Source: an uncultured Pelagibacteraceae bacterium
GTDB lineage: Bacteria > Pseudomonadota > Alphaproteobacteria > Pelagibacterales > Pelagibacteraceae
DNA: 53,504 nucleotides
Assembly: GCA_902568425.1 (NCBI GenBank)
Contig: CACFQM010000003.1
Coordinates: forward strand, 1 to 53,504
Direction of reading: 5' to 3'
Under the pieces are notes generated by a model, which saw only the letters and a program-made list of their open reading frames with translations, was not told where the DNA came from and did no database searches. The translations under genes were made by a program, and so were the position numbers. Each line of letters begins with the position of its first letter. Position 1 is the stretch's first letter. This document shows, one piece after another, positions 24,883 to 34,265 of this stretch.

Positions 24883-26916
24883 TTGAAAAATAATTGGTCA
24901 AACAAAATTGCAAATCATTATGTAAAAAAGTACAAAAAACTTGGTTTTTCTAAGGATTTGGCTTTAAGAGTCTATACAACTCGTCTTCTTGGAAGAAATC
25001 CTGAACTTGTTCTTCATGGCGGGGGTAATACATCCGTAAAAACTACGATTAACGATATAGACGGAAAAAAATATAATGTTTTATGTGTCAAAGGTAGTGG
25101 ATGGGATATGGCAGACATTGAACCACCTGGTCTTCCGGCAGTAAAATTAGATCCCCTTTTAAGTCTAAGAAAGAAAAAATATTTGTCAGACGAAGATATG
25201 GTTGCTTTTCAAAAAAGAAATTTAATAGATATTAAATCACCAAATCCTTCTGTAGAAACATTTCTACATGCCTTCTTGCCTTATAAATATGTGGACCACA
25301 CACATGCTGATGCCGTAATGAATGTAACTAATAGACCAGGAGGACTAAATTTAAGTAAAAAAATATTTGGAAAAAAGGCTAGCATAGTTCCTTATGTAAT
25401 GCCTGGTTTTATGTTAGCAAAAAAAGTGAATGAGATTTATTCTGAAAATCCAGATATCGAATGTCTAATACTTATGAATCACGGAATTTTTACTTTCTCT
25501 AATGATTGTAAAAAAGCCTATGACTTAATGATTAAATACGTTTCTAAGGCAGAAAAAGCTGTTAGAAAATTAAAGTCAAAAAAAATAAAACAAATTAAAA
25601 AAAATAATATTAAATTTAATCCACACGATATTGCACCGATAGTAAGAGGTCTTTTGTCAGAAAATAAAGATCAAAAATTTGTGATTAATTATAGATTAAA
25701 CAAACATCTTAAATATTTCATAAATGGCAAAAATGTCAGAACTTATACATCAAAAGGTACAGCAACACCTGATCATGTTATAAGGGTAAAACCATTCCCT
25801 CTGATTATTACACCTAAAAAAAATTCATCTATAGATGGTTTTAAAAAGACCGCAGAAAAAGCTTTTGAAAATTATAGAAAAAAATATGTAAATTATTTCA
25901 AAGTAAATAGTAAAAAAGTTAAAGATAAAAAAGTTATGTTAGATACATCGCCAAGAGTAGTTCTTGTACAAAATGTTGGAATGTTTAGCGTTGGTAAAGA
26001 TCTTGGTTCAGCTAAAATAGCAGGCGACTTAACAGAAACAAATGCAAAAGTAATTAGTTCCGTTGAAGAAACGTCTTCATATAAATTTATACCTGAAAAA
26101 GATCTTTTTGATGTTGAATATTGGTCACTGGAGCAAGCTAAAATTAAAAAAAAGAAAAAACTTTTAGAGGGAAATATTGTTGTTATAACTGGGGCCACAG
26201 GAACAATTGGTTTTGAAACCTATAAAATATTTAAAAGTTACGGAGCAGAAGTTGTTTTGTTAGATAACGATCTTAATCGTCTAAAAGAAGTTGAATTAAA
26301 AATTAAAGACCTTTGTATACATTGTGATGTTACAAATAAAAAAAGTGTAAAAAGAGCCTTTAAGATAATTTGTGAAAAGTTTGGTGGATTTGATATTTTA
26401 ATATCAAATGCAGGAGCTGCACCAGGAGGAGCAATAGGCGAAGTAAGTGATGAGATATTAAGAAAAAGTTTTGAAATTAATTTTTTCTCTCATCAAAACT
26501 GTGCTTCTGAAGCGATTAAAATTATGAAAAAACAAAATATTAATGGTTGTTTATTATTTAATATTTCAAAACAATCTGTCAATCCTGGAAAAAATTTTGG
26601 ACCATACGGTTTACCTAAATCAGCTTTATTAAGTTTGTGTAAACAATACGCCGTTGATTATGGATCTATAGGTATAAGATCAAATGGAGTGAATGCTGAT
26701 AGAATAAAAAGTGGTCTTATGACTGGTAAAATGATTAAGATAAGAGCAAAAGCTAGATCTGTAAGTTCGGACACATACATGAGAGGAAATTTATTGTCTA
26801 ATGAGGTAAAAGCCGAAGATGTTGCAAAAGCATTTTTTCATCTTGCAGTTTCGAAAAAAACAACTGGGGCTGTGCTTACAGTTGATGGTGGTAACATTGC
26901 TGCTTCTTTAAGATAA
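24883..26916 (+). CDS. Bifunctional class II aldolase/short-chain dehydrogenase
   Basis: The N-terminal two-thirds (about 1-420) is a zinc class II aldolase-type domain with LVLHGGGNTSVK, VKGSGWDM, SVETFLHAF and the zinc pair HTHAD near 139-143. The C-terminal third is a short-chain dehydrogenase with NAD motif ITGATGTIGFE near 434-444, SNAGAAPGGA, and YGLPK as the YxxxK catalytic site. The architecture is that of rhamnulose-phosphate aldolase/alcohol dehydrogenase proteins, which give DHAP and an aldehyde and then change the aldehyde's redox state. No rhamnose genes are near; it faces speD-speE and the mtn operon, so methylthioribulose-1-phosphate is a candidate substrate. The start is TTG, set by the AGGAG site. 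Confidence 0.87.
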   Translation: MKNNWSNKIANHYVKKYKKLGFSKDLALRVYTTRLLGRNPELVLHGGGNTSVKTTINDIDGKKYNVLCVKGSGWDMADIEPPGLPAVKLDPLLSLRKKKYLSDEDMVAFQKRNLIDIKSPNPSVETFLHAFLPYKYVDHTHADAVMNVTNRPGGLNLSKKIFGKKASIVPYVMPGFMLAKKVNEIYSENPDIECLILMNHGIFTFSNDCKKAYDLMIKYVSKAEKAVRKLKSKKIKQIKKNNIKFNPHDIAPIVRGLLSENKDQKFVINYRLNKHLKYFINGKNVRTYTSKGTATPDHVIRVKPFPLIITPKKNSSIDGFKKTAEKAFENYRKKYVNYFKVNSKKVKDKKVMLDTSPRVVLVQNVGMFSVGKDLGSAKIAGDLTETNAKVISSVEETSSYKFIPEKDLFDVEYWSLEQAKIKKKKKLLEGNIVVITGATGTIGFETYKIFKSYGAEVVLLDNDLNRLKEVELKIKDLCIHCDVTNKKSVKRAFKIICEKFGGFDILISNAGAAPGGAIGEVSDEILRKSFEINFFSHQNCASEAIKIMKKQNINGCLLFNISKQSVNPGKNFGPYGLPKSALLSLCKQYAVDYGSIGIRSNGVNADRIKSGLMTGKMIKIRAKARSVSSDTYMRGNLLSNEVKAEDVAKAFFHLAVSKKTTGAVLTVDGGNIAASLR

Positions 26917-26922
26917 ATTTTA

Positions 26923-27396
26923 TTAGTCGTTCAAAAGAACTGGAAAAACTGGTTTCATTTTTAAAAATAATCTTTGATATTCTTGTTTTATACATTTATT
27001 CATAATGCAAGTCAGTCCAGCGGATTTGGAGATCTCATTAGCCTCGTTGTTTTGAATTCCAAACTGTAACCACAGTGTTTTGGCTCCAACTTTAATTGCT
27101 TTTTTTGCTATATCAGGAGTTTCTTTGGATGGTCTAAAGACATTTACAATATCTATTTGTGAAGAAATATCCTCTAATTTTTCAACTATTGTTTCTCCAT
27201 TAACTTTTTTTCCAACTGAAAATGGGTTTACAGGTATAACTTTATATCCAAATTCTAAAAGATATTTCATAACAATGATCGAGGGCTTTAGTCTCATTTT
27301 GGCAACTGCTTCATTTTCCTTAGGAACACTTGCTCCAACCATTGCTATGATTTTAGAAGTCTGAAGTGTTTCTTTCATTAAATCATCTGAAATCAT
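26923..27396 (-). CDS. CoA-binding domain protein (YccU-like)
   Basis: The 157 residues form a single Rossmann CoA-binding domain. IAMVGASVPKENEA near 13-26 is the dinucleotide-like loop, GYKVIPVNPF near 51-60, and DIVNVFRPSKETPDIAKKAI the central strand-helix. The ATG at 27396 overlaps the TGA of the crotonase gene (ATGA) and has GGAAAG upstream; the in-frame TTG at 27408 is less likely. Function is unknown; homologues are annotated only as CoA-binding. It is the last gene of the mtnP-mtnA-crotonase run. Confidence 0.85.
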   Translation of the reverse strand: MISDDLMKETLQTSKIIAMVGASVPKENEAVAKMRLKPSIIVMKYLLEFGYKVIPVNPFSVGKKVNGETIVEKLEDISSQIDIVNVFRPSKETPDIAKKAIKVGAKTLWLQFGIQNNEANEISKSAGLTCIMNKCIKQEYQRLFLKMKPVFPVLLND

Positions 27397-28178
27397 TTGT
27401 CTTTCCAATTAGGTTTTCTTTTCTCAATAAAAGCTGATATTCCCTCTTTTGCATCAAGGGCCATCATATTTTCACTCATAACTCTGCTTGTATATTTATA
27501 GGCTTTATCTAAAGGCATTTCTAATTGCTTATAGAAAGCTTTTTTTCCAATTTTAACAACCTTTCTAGACTTTAAAGAAATATTTTCTGCTAACTTTAAA
27601 ACTTCCTCTTCTAAATTATCATTGCTAAAGTGATCATTTATTAAACCGATATCTTTAGCATGATTAGCGCTAACTGGTTCACCTGTTAAAAGCATTCTCA
27701 TTGCTTTCTTTCTTGCAACGTTTCTGCTTAAAGCGACCATTGGGGTACTGCAGAAAAGACCTATGTTAACTCCGGGTGTTGAAAAAATTGCATCATCAGT
27801 ACTCAATGCTAAATCGCAGGTAGCTACTAATTGACACCCTGCTGCAAATGCTGCACCATGTACTTTTGCAATAACTGGTTTATTACAATTTATTATAACC
27901 ATCATCAGTTCTGAGCATAATTCAAATAGTTTTTTATAATTTGGTTTGCCTTTTAAAGATTTTACCTCTTTCAAATTATGACCAGCGCTAAAACCCTTTC
28001 CTGAACCTTCAATAATGATAACTCTAGTTTTTTGATCTTTATCAAGCTCTTTAAATCTACTTATTAATGATTTCAACATACTAGTTGATAAAGAATTATA
28101 TGTTCCTGGATCGTTTAATTTAAGTCTAGTTATACCGCTATTTGATCCTTGTAAAAGTGTATAAGAATTGTTTTTCAT
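27393..28178 (-). CDS. Enoyl-CoA hydratase/isomerase family protein
   Basis: Crotonase-fold protein of 261 residues, most like the ECHDC3 group. The oxyanion-hole strand GKGFSAGHNLKEV is near 61-73 and VHGAAFAAGCQLVATCDLAL near 104-123. The usual catalytic Glu positions are not evident (GVNIGLFCSTPMVALSR), so true hydratase activity is doubtful, and it may be a hydrolase, isomerase or inactive relative. It overlaps mtnA by four bases and the CoA-binding gene by four, so it belongs to the mtn operon, where its role is unclear. Confidence 0.85.
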   Translation of the reverse strand: MKNNSYTLLQGSNSGITRLKLNDPGTYNSLSTSMLKSLISRFKELDKDQKTRVIIIEGSGKGFSAGHNLKEVKSLKGKPNYKKLFELCSELMMVIINCNKPVIAKVHGAAFAAGCQLVATCDLALSTDDAIFSTPGVNIGLFCSTPMVALSRNVARKKAMRMLLTGEPVSANHAKDIGLINDHFSNDNLEEEVLKLAENISLKSRKVVKIGKKAFYKQLEMPLDKAYKYTSRVMSENMMALDAKEGISAFIEKRKPNWKDK

Positions 28179-29245
28179 TTAAATAAACTTTCTAATCCCT
28201 CCTTTGATGCATTACAAACACCTTTTTCTGTGATTAGGCCCGTTACATATTTGGCCGGGGTAATATCAAATGCTAAATTCATTGATTTACTTTTTTCTGG
28301 ATAAATTAGAACTTTTTTTAATTTATTATTTTTATCTAACCCCTCTACATGGGAGAGTTCTTCGGAATTTCTCTCTTCGATTGGAATGTCTTTAGAATTT
28401 TTTATATTCCAGTCTATTGTCGAACTAGGTAATGCCACATAAAAAGGGACCTTATTATCATGTGCAGCAAGAGCTTTTAGATAAGTTCCAATTTTATTAC
28501 AAACATCCCCGTTAGATAAAGTTCTGTCAGTTCCAACTATACACATATCTACTTGTCCCCTTTGCATTAAAATACCTCCTGCATTATCAGTAATTATAGT
28601 ATTTGATATTCCCTCCTCATTTAGTTCATATGATGTAAGATTGGCTCCTTGGTTTCTAGGTCTTGTTTCGTCTACCCAAACATGAACTTTAATACCTTTT
28701 TTATGTGCATGATATATTGGAGAAGTTGCAGTTCCCCAATCAATAGTTGCCAACCAACCAGCGTTACAATGAGTTAAGATATTTATTGTATCTTTTTTTT
28801 TTTTGGATATTTCTTCAATTATCTTTAATCCATTAATCCCAATATTCTTACAAAAGCCAACATCTTCTTCACAAATATTTTTTGCTTCTTTTATAGCAAT
28901 ATTTAAAATTTCCTCACTATTAACTCCAGATAATTTTTTCATCATTCTATCAACTGCCCATTTTAGATTTATTGCAGTTGGTCTTGATTTGATCAGATCT
29001 TCACTCGATTTTTTTAAAAAAGACTGATCATTCTTTTCAATTATGGATAAAACTAATCCGTATGATGCTGTTGCTCCAATTAATGGCGCTCCTCTCACTT
29101 CCATATTTTTAATCGCAAGAATTGTGTCTTTAACACTTTTTAATTCTTTTATAATAAATTGATGTGGAAGTTTTGTTTGGTCAATTATTTTAACAATATT
29201 ATTATCAAACCATATAGTTCTAAATGCTTTTCCGTTTATATTCAT
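28175..29245 (-). CDS. mtnA: S-methyl-5-thioribose-1-phosphate isomerase
   Basis: It isomerises methylthioribose-1-phosphate to methylthioribulose-1-phosphate in MTA salvage. The 356 residues have the MtnA landmarks: MEVRGAPLIGATASYG near 48-63, THCNAGWLATIDWGTA with catalytic Cys160, DETRPRNQGANLTSYEL near 192-208, and GTDRTLSNGDVCNKIGTY with catalytic Asp240. Both residues fall at the same positions as in the Bacillus enzyme. ATGA overlaps with both neighbours place it in the mtnP-mtnA-crotonase-CoA-binding operon. Confidence 0.95.
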   Translation of the reverse strand: MNINGKAFRTIWFDNNIVKIIDQTKLPHQFIIKELKSVKDTILAIKNMEVRGAPLIGATASYGLVLSIIEKNDQSFLKKSSEDLIKSRPTAINLKWAVDRMMKKLSGVNSEEILNIAIKEAKNICEEDVGFCKNIGINGLKIIEEISKKKKDTINILTHCNAGWLATIDWGTATSPIYHAHKKGIKVHVWVDETRPRNQGANLTSYELNEEGISNTIITDNAGGILMQRGQVDMCIVGTDRTLSNGDVCNKIGTYLKALAAHDNKVPFYVALPSSTIDWNIKNSKDIPIEERNSEELSHVEGLDKNNKLKKVLIYPEKSKSMNLAFDITPAKYVTGLITEKGVCNASKEGLESLFK

Positions 29246-30117
29246 TTCTTTTTAAAAACTCTTCCAGCTATATGTTTTAATTTTTCTTTAGTTTCTTTTG
29301 TCATTAATTTTGGATCTGTAATAATAGCTGTATCCAAACAATTGTTTGCAGGATCTTTTTCATCATAGAACTGTTTGTAAGTTTTAATTAATTCTTTAAT
29401 CATGTTTTGTGCATTAGATGCATTATTTTGTAAAGTTTTAACAACCATAGCAACATCTACTTCTTCATGCTCAGAATGCCAACAATCATAATCTGTAACC
29501 ATTGCTACCGTGCAATATCTAATTTCAGCTTCTCTTGCTAATTTTGCTTCGGGCATGTTTGTCATGCCAATTACATCAGCTTTCCAAGATCTATATAAAT
29601 TTGACTCTGCAAAAGTTGAAAACTGAGGGCCTTCCATAACTACGTAGGTTCCTCCCATCTGATGTTTTATATCAAGTTTTTTTAGAACCTCTTCACAACA
29701 TTCTCTTAAAATTCTGCTAGTTGGCTGCGCCATTGATACATGAGCAACAATTTCTTTATCAAAGAAGGTTTTTACTCTTGAAAAAGTTCTATCTATGAAT
29801 TGATCAACAATGACAAATGTTCCAGGGTCTAAATTTCCTTTTAATGAACCTACAGCGGATACAGATATTAGATCGGTTACCCCAAGTTGTTTCATAGCGT
29901 CAATGTTTGCTCTAAAGTTTATATTTGTGGGGCTTATTTTGTGACCCCTTGAGTGTCGAGGTATAAAACAGATCTCATTTCCATAAAATTTCGCTATCAT
30001 CACAGAGTCAGAGGGGCTTCCCCAAGGAGTATCTACTTTTTTCCACTTCGGTTTTTCAAAACCCTCCATTTTATATAAACCGCTTCCACCAATTATCCCA
30101 AGCTTTCTATTTTTCAT
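29242..30117 (-). CDS. mtnP: S-methyl-5'-thioadenosine phosphorylase
   Basis: It splits MTA with phosphate into adenine and methylthioribose-1-phosphate. In the 291 residues, GIIGGSGLYKMEG (8-20), the phosphate-site ICFIPRHSRGHKISPTNINF, and the substrate loop GPQFSTFAES followed by GMTNMPEAKLAREAEI identify the MTA-specific branch of the purine nucleoside phosphorylase family. It heads the minus-strand operon and is divergent from apt, 43 bases apart, which would recycle the adenine it releases. Confidence 0.94.
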   Translation of the reverse strand: MKNRKLGIIGGSGLYKMEGFEKPKWKKVDTPWGSPSDSVMIAKFYGNEICFIPRHSRGHKISPTNINFRANIDAMKQLGVTDLISVSAVGSLKGNLDPGTFVIVDQFIDRTFSRVKTFFDKEIVAHVSMAQPTSRILRECCEEVLKKLDIKHQMGGTYVVMEGPQFSTFAESNLYRSWKADVIGMTNMPEAKLAREAEIRYCTVAMVTDYDCWHSEHEEVDVAMVVKTLQNNASNAQNMIKELIKTYKQFYDEKDPANNCLDTAIITDPKLMTKETKEKLKHIAGRVFKKK

Positions 30118-30160
30118 GATTTAATTATTAATCTTTTTTTGTTAGATAATGAAGTAAAAT

Positions 30161-30688
30161 ATGGATTTAAAAGAATATATTAGATCAATTCCAGATTATC
30201 CAAAAAAGGGTATATTGTTTAGAGATATAACCACATTAATAAAAGACTCTAAAGCATTTAATTACTCAATTGATCAAATTATTGATATTTCAAAAAAATT
30301 AGAATTTGATAAAATTGCTGCTATAGAGTCAAGAGGCTTTGTTTTTGCATCTGCGGTCTCCTACAAGTTGAAAAAACCTTTCATACTGATGAGAAAAAAA
30401 AATAAGTTACCTGCAGAAAAGGTTTCAGTTGATTTTCAATTAGAATATGGAAAAGCAACATTAGAAATGCACAAAGACTCCATTAACAAGGGAGAAAAAA
30501 TATTAATAATTGATGACCTAATTGCTACTGGAGGAACTGCTGAAGCTGGAGCAAAATTAGTAGAGATCTCAAAAGGGAAGGTTGCAGGATTTATTTTTAT
30601 TATAAATTTATTTGATTTAGGTGGAAATAAAAAACTGATTGAGAAATCTTATTTTACAAAAAGTTTAATAGAGTTTCCAGGTCACTAA
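30161..30688 (+). CDS. apt: Adenine phosphoribosyltransferase
   Basis: It converts adenine and PRPP to AMP. The 175-residue protein starts with IRSIPDYPKKGILFRDITTL, the Apt signature; AAIESRGFVFASA binds adenine, and ILIIDDLIATGGTAEAGAKL (about 123-142) is the PRPP motif. It is divergent from mtnP, so the adenine produced in polyamine synthesis and MTA breakdown is salvaged by a neighbour. Confidence 0.95.
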   Translation: MDLKEYIRSIPDYPKKGILFRDITTLIKDSKAFNYSIDQIIDISKKLEFDKIAAIESRGFVFASAVSYKLKKPFILMRKKNKLPAEKVSVDFQLEYGKATLEMHKDSINKGEKILIIDDLIATGGTAEAGAKLVEISKGKVAGFIFIINLFDLGGNKKLIEKSYFTKSLIEFPGH

Positions 30689-30691
30689 ATA

Positions 30692-31579
30692 TTAATTGAT
30701 TTTTAGTAAAAAATTTTGAATATAATTTTTAAGTTCTATTTTACCAAAATACTTATATACTTTATTTGAAAGATTTTTATTTGTAAGAGCAGAAGCATAT
30801 CGCTCTCCTTTACGTTTAGGCAAATATCTTATTTTTGTTTTAAACATTTTTGCAACCGCGTTTATCGAATATGTTTTTTTATTCGCAATACTATAATGTC
30901 TACATAAATTTTTTTTCCATGCCATATAACAAACCTCAACAGTATCAAATATGTGTGTAAATCTTCTAGTTTGTGTTCCGGGTTTTACAACTGGAAGAGA
31001 TTTTCTTTTTTTATAGTTGTTCTCGAAAATTCCTATGACTGTAGCCATATCCCCGACACAAATTTGATTTGGACCATAAACATTATAAAAGTAAATTACT
31101 TCATATTTAAAATTGAACCATTTTTTTAAATTTTCTAATAATTCTAAATTTTTTGCCTTAGTAAATGCATAGGGAGATAAATTTTTATCACTTCCTTTAT
31201 TACCTAAAGAAGCAGATGTAGCTGAGTAAATAAGTTTAATTTTATTTTTTAAACAATAATTAAAAACAGCATTAGTGCCCACAGAATTAGAATTTATACA
31301 TTTATTCATTTTAATAAAGCTTTGATATATTCTTGCGAATTCTCCAAAGTGAAAAACTGCAATAATTTCTCTAGGATTTTTTATTATTTCAGAAATATTC
31401 TTTGTGTTACCTTTGTAATATTTTACTCTATTATTTTTTAAGTGATTTTTTTTTGTTCCAGATGAATAATCATCTATACTAATAATTTTGTATTTAGTTT
31501 TTTTCAAAAGAAGGTTTATTAAATTGGTGCCTACAAATCCAGCACCACCGGTAACTAAAATTTTCTTTATTTTTGACAT
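30692..31579 (-). CDS. NAD-dependent sugar epimerase/dehydratase (GalE-like)
   Basis: Extended short-chain dehydrogenase acting on nucleotide sugars, 295 residues. The NAD motif ILVTGGAGFVGTNLINLLLK is at about 7-26, the catalytic Ser/Thr region is YSATSASLGN near 118-127, and YAFTKAK near 137-143 supplies the YxxxK pair. VYFYNVYGPNQ-type substrate binding follows. It resembles UDP-glucose 4-epimerase-like proteins, but the substrate is not determined. It is the left end of the sugar island, convergent with apt (three-base gap). Confidence 0.83.
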   Translation of the reverse strand: MSKIKKILVTGGAGFVGTNLINLLLKKTKYKIISIDDYSSGTKKNHLKNNRVKYYKGNTKNISEIIKNPREIIAVFHFGEFARIYQSFIKMNKCINSNSVGTNAVFNYCLKNKIKLIYSATSASLGNKGSDKNLSPYAFTKAKNLELLENLKKWFNFKYEVIYFYNVYGPNQICVGDMATVIGIFENNYKKRKSLPVVKPGTQTRRFTHIFDTVEVCYMAWKKNLCRHYSIANKKTYSINAVAKMFKTKIRYLPKRKGERYASALTNKNLSNKVYKYFGKIELKNYIQNFLLKIN

Positions 31580-31682
31580 TCAAGATTTATATTTTAAAAA
31601 TTGATTAAATCAACAATTGATTTTAGTAAGTAATTCTTTTACAAATTAAATATATTAGATCATTTCTTTTAAAAATTTATAT

Positions 31683-32714
31683 ATGAAAAAAATCATTGTA
31701 ACGGGTGGTCAAGGTTTCATCGGAAGTAATTTGGTGGAGTTTTTATTGGAAAAAAACTACTTTGTTATAAATATTGATAAATCGAGTTATTCAGCAAATC
31801 CTTATAATGTAAAGGATTTTAAAAAAAATAAGAAATATATTTTTTATAAATTGGATATAAATAACAAAAACAAATTTTTAAAAATTATTAAAAAACATAA
31901 ACCTGATGGTATTTTTAATCTAGCAGCTGAAACGCATGTTGATAGATCAATAGATAGTCCTTACGCATTTTTAAAAACAAATATCATGGGAGTATTTAAC
32001 ATTTTGGAGTCACTAAGATCTTTTAGTAAAATAAATAAAAAGGTTATAAAATTAGTTCATGTATCAACAGATGAGGTTTATGGTGACATACCAAAAAATC
32101 AAAAAGTAAATGAAGATTATAATTATAACCCTAGCTCTCCTTATTCTGCTTCGAAAGCTTCCGCAGATCAATTGTTGAAAGCATATTTTAGAACCTACTC
32201 ATCTAAGATAGTGATAGCAAATTCCTGTAATAATTACGGCCCAAGACAGCTACCAGAAAAATTTATTCCAAAAATTATTTTTAATATATTACAAAATAAA
32301 TCAATACCTTTATATGGAAAAGGAACAAATGTTCGTGAGTGGATTTATGTTAGAGATAACTGTGAGGCCTTACTAAAAATTTTTTTGAAAGGAAAGATTG
32401 GAAAAAATTATAATATTGGAACAGGAAAAAGAGTAAAAAACTTAGAAATAGTAAAAAATATTTTTAATATAGCCAAAAAAAATAAAATTAAATTTTCAAA
32501 CAAAAATAAGGTTAAATATGTAAAAGATAGGCCCGGTCATGATGAGAGATATGCGGTAAATTCGAGTAGAATTAGAAAAGAATTGAAATGGAGACAGAAA
32601 ACTTCACTTACGGCAGGTCTAAATAAAACTTTTAAATGGTACATGACCAACAAAAAATTTTTTAAACTAATATCTAAAAAAAATATTAATAAAAGATTTG
32701 GACTAAAAATTTGA
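31683..32714 (+). CDS. rfbB: dTDP-glucose 4,6-dehydratase-like enzyme
   Basis: It makes a 4-keto-6-deoxy nucleotide sugar, dTDP-linked in the classical case. The 343 residues include IVTGGQGFIGSNLVEFLLEK (5-24), NLAAETHVDRSIDSP near 79-93, STDEVYGDIP near 127-136 with the catalytic Thr-Asp-Glu, YSASKASADQL (YxxxK), and NNYGPRQ. This is typical RmlB/RfbB. No rmlA, rmlC or rmlD set lies alongside; a RfbC-like epimerase is in the minus-strand operon. It could serve that pathway with another nucleotide. Its TGA overlaps the TTG start of the next gene. Confidence 0.88.
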   Translation: MKKIIVTGGQGFIGSNLVEFLLEKNYFVINIDKSSYSANPYNVKDFKKNKKYIFYKLDINNKNKFLKIIKKHKPDGIFNLAAETHVDRSIDSPYAFLKTNIMGVFNILESLRSFSKINKKVIKLVHVSTDEVYGDIPKNQKVNEDYNYNPSSPYSASKASADQLLKAYFRTYSSKIVIANSCNNYGPRQLPEKFIPKIIFNILQNKSIPLYGKGTNVREWIYVRDNCEALLKIFLKGKIGKNYNIGTGKRVKNLEIVKNIFNIAKKNKIKFSNKNKVKYVKDRPGHDERYAVNSSRIRKELKWRQKTSLTAGLNKTFKWYMTNKKFFKLISKKNINKRFGLKI

Positions 32715-34258
32715 ACCTTAAAGAAGACAATAAAGCAATATATTTCATAATTATTTTAATTTGTATATTTTTAAGTTTCTCACATTCTTTGTACCAGGTT
32801 GCTATAAATGGCGGCCTCACAATCTCTGAAATAATTAAATATCCTGAACCTTTGTCTCCAATGAAATATTATTATTATAATAGTTGGACCTTGTTACATC
32901 AATTCGCGCAAATTTTATTAACTTTCGGATTTTCAGTAGATAATAGTTCGAGAATAATTCTTTTCTTATCTACATTGTGTTTTGGAATAAGTTCATTCCT
33001 AATTGTCAATCGTTTGACACTTAATAAATATTTAGCTCTTTTAGTAAGTATATTGATGTTGATATTACAAAAAAATTTTGGAGATACTGATTACCCTTCT
33101 CTTATTTTTTCTAATCAAAGTTACGGTATGTTTAGTTTGGCTCTTACATCTTTAATTTTTAGTTTAATTTTAAATGAAAATTTTAAATACTCTGGTTTTT
33201 TTACACTTTTATTAATTTCTGTCCATCCTGTAATTGGTTTATGGATACTATCAATATTAATAATAAGTTTAATAATTAATAATAATAAAATAATAAATTT
33301 AGATTTTTGTAAAGGAGGCGTTGTTGGCCTAGTTGTAACTTTAATAAGCCTTTTGATATTTTATAATAACAGTATTGAAAAATCAGTCTTCGACAGTAGT
33401 TTATTAAAAATTTACATGGAATTTTGGGATGGTCATAGGAATCGATTAGGTATTCTCCATTATGAATATTTAATAAAAACACTGTTTCTATTTATTATAA
33501 TAAACACATATTATTTTTTAAAAAAAAATAAACAAAATAATTTATTTATGGTTTTTTTAAATTTGTCTATTGTTCTCTCTACAATGTCCTATATAACTTA
33601 CAAATTTTTTCCTCAATATTTTCCAGATATTTTTGTAAGAGTGATGCCAACAAGATTTATAATATTACACTCATTTATTGGTTGGCCTATTATTATTTCA
33701 ATAATTTATTTTATTTTTTTAAGACTCAATTTTAGAAATAAATTTGTTCAAATTTTTGTATTTACAATTTTAATAGTTCATTCAATTCAACACTACAAAA
33801 ATTTTATTTCTTTAAAAGATAATTTTGTAATAAATATTTCTAATGAATTAAAACATGCTCGTTTTAATATTTTTAAAGATATATCTAATTTAAATTACAA
33901 AGGATATTTTATTACCACATCAGATACGGTTAATTACATAAATCAATATTCTATAAAGCCTATTTTATTAGATACACAATCATTTGATTTTCTTCCTTAT
34001 CATCCATATCTTTTAAAAAATACATTTAATATACTCAAAGATATTTATGGTGTTGAAATAAATAATCCACCAAATAAAAACGACCCTCGCCTTCCAGAGG
34101 AGTTTATTAAAAAAACTTTTGAAGCAAAACAAAAATCTGATTGGGAATATATTGAAAAGAAATATAATGCAAATTATATAGTGGTTCCTAGTAATTGGAA
34201 AATTAACTTAAGCTTATTTAAAAATAATGGTTTTTATTCTATTTATAAAATTAAATAA
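32711..34258 (+). CDS. Polytopic membrane protein, possible surface-glycan function
   Basis: I do not recognise the family firmly. The 515 residues have about eight to ten hydrophobic spans over the first 375 residues (the first at about 10-33, others at 83-106, 137-153, 160-187, 203-216, 258-272, 280-300, 318-345 and 347-365), followed by a soluble C-terminal domain of about 140 residues. It starts with TTG overlapping the rfbB stop (TTGA); a later ATG would remove the first span. Layout resembles GT-C-like or DUF6798-like membrane proteins. Coupling to rfbB suggests a role in glycan assembly. Confidence 0.6.
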   Translation: MNLKEDNKAIYFIIILICIFLSFSHSLYQVAINGGLTISEIIKYPEPLSPMKYYYYNSWTLLHQFAQILLTFGFSVDNSSRIILFLSTLCFGISSFLIVNRLTLNKYLALLVSILMLILQKNFGDTDYPSLIFSNQSYGMFSLALTSLIFSLILNENFKYSGFFTLLLISVHPVIGLWILSILIISLIINNNKIINLDFCKGGVVGLVVTLISLLIFYNNSIEKSVFDSSLLKIYMEFWDGHRNRLGILHYEYLIKTLFLFIIINTYYFLKKNKQNNLFMVFLNLSIVLSTMSYITYKFFPQYFPDIFVRVMPTRFIILHSFIGWPIIISIIYFIFLRLNFRNKFVQIFVFTILIVHSIQHYKNFISLKDNFVINISNELKHARFNIFKDISNLNYKGYFITTSDTVNYINQYSIKPILLDTQSFDFLPYHPYLLKNTFNILKDIYGVEINNPPNKNDPRLPEEFIKKTFEAKQKSDWEYIEKKYNANYIVVPSNWKINLSLFKNNGFYSIYKIK

Positions 34259-34265
34259 TTAAAAG

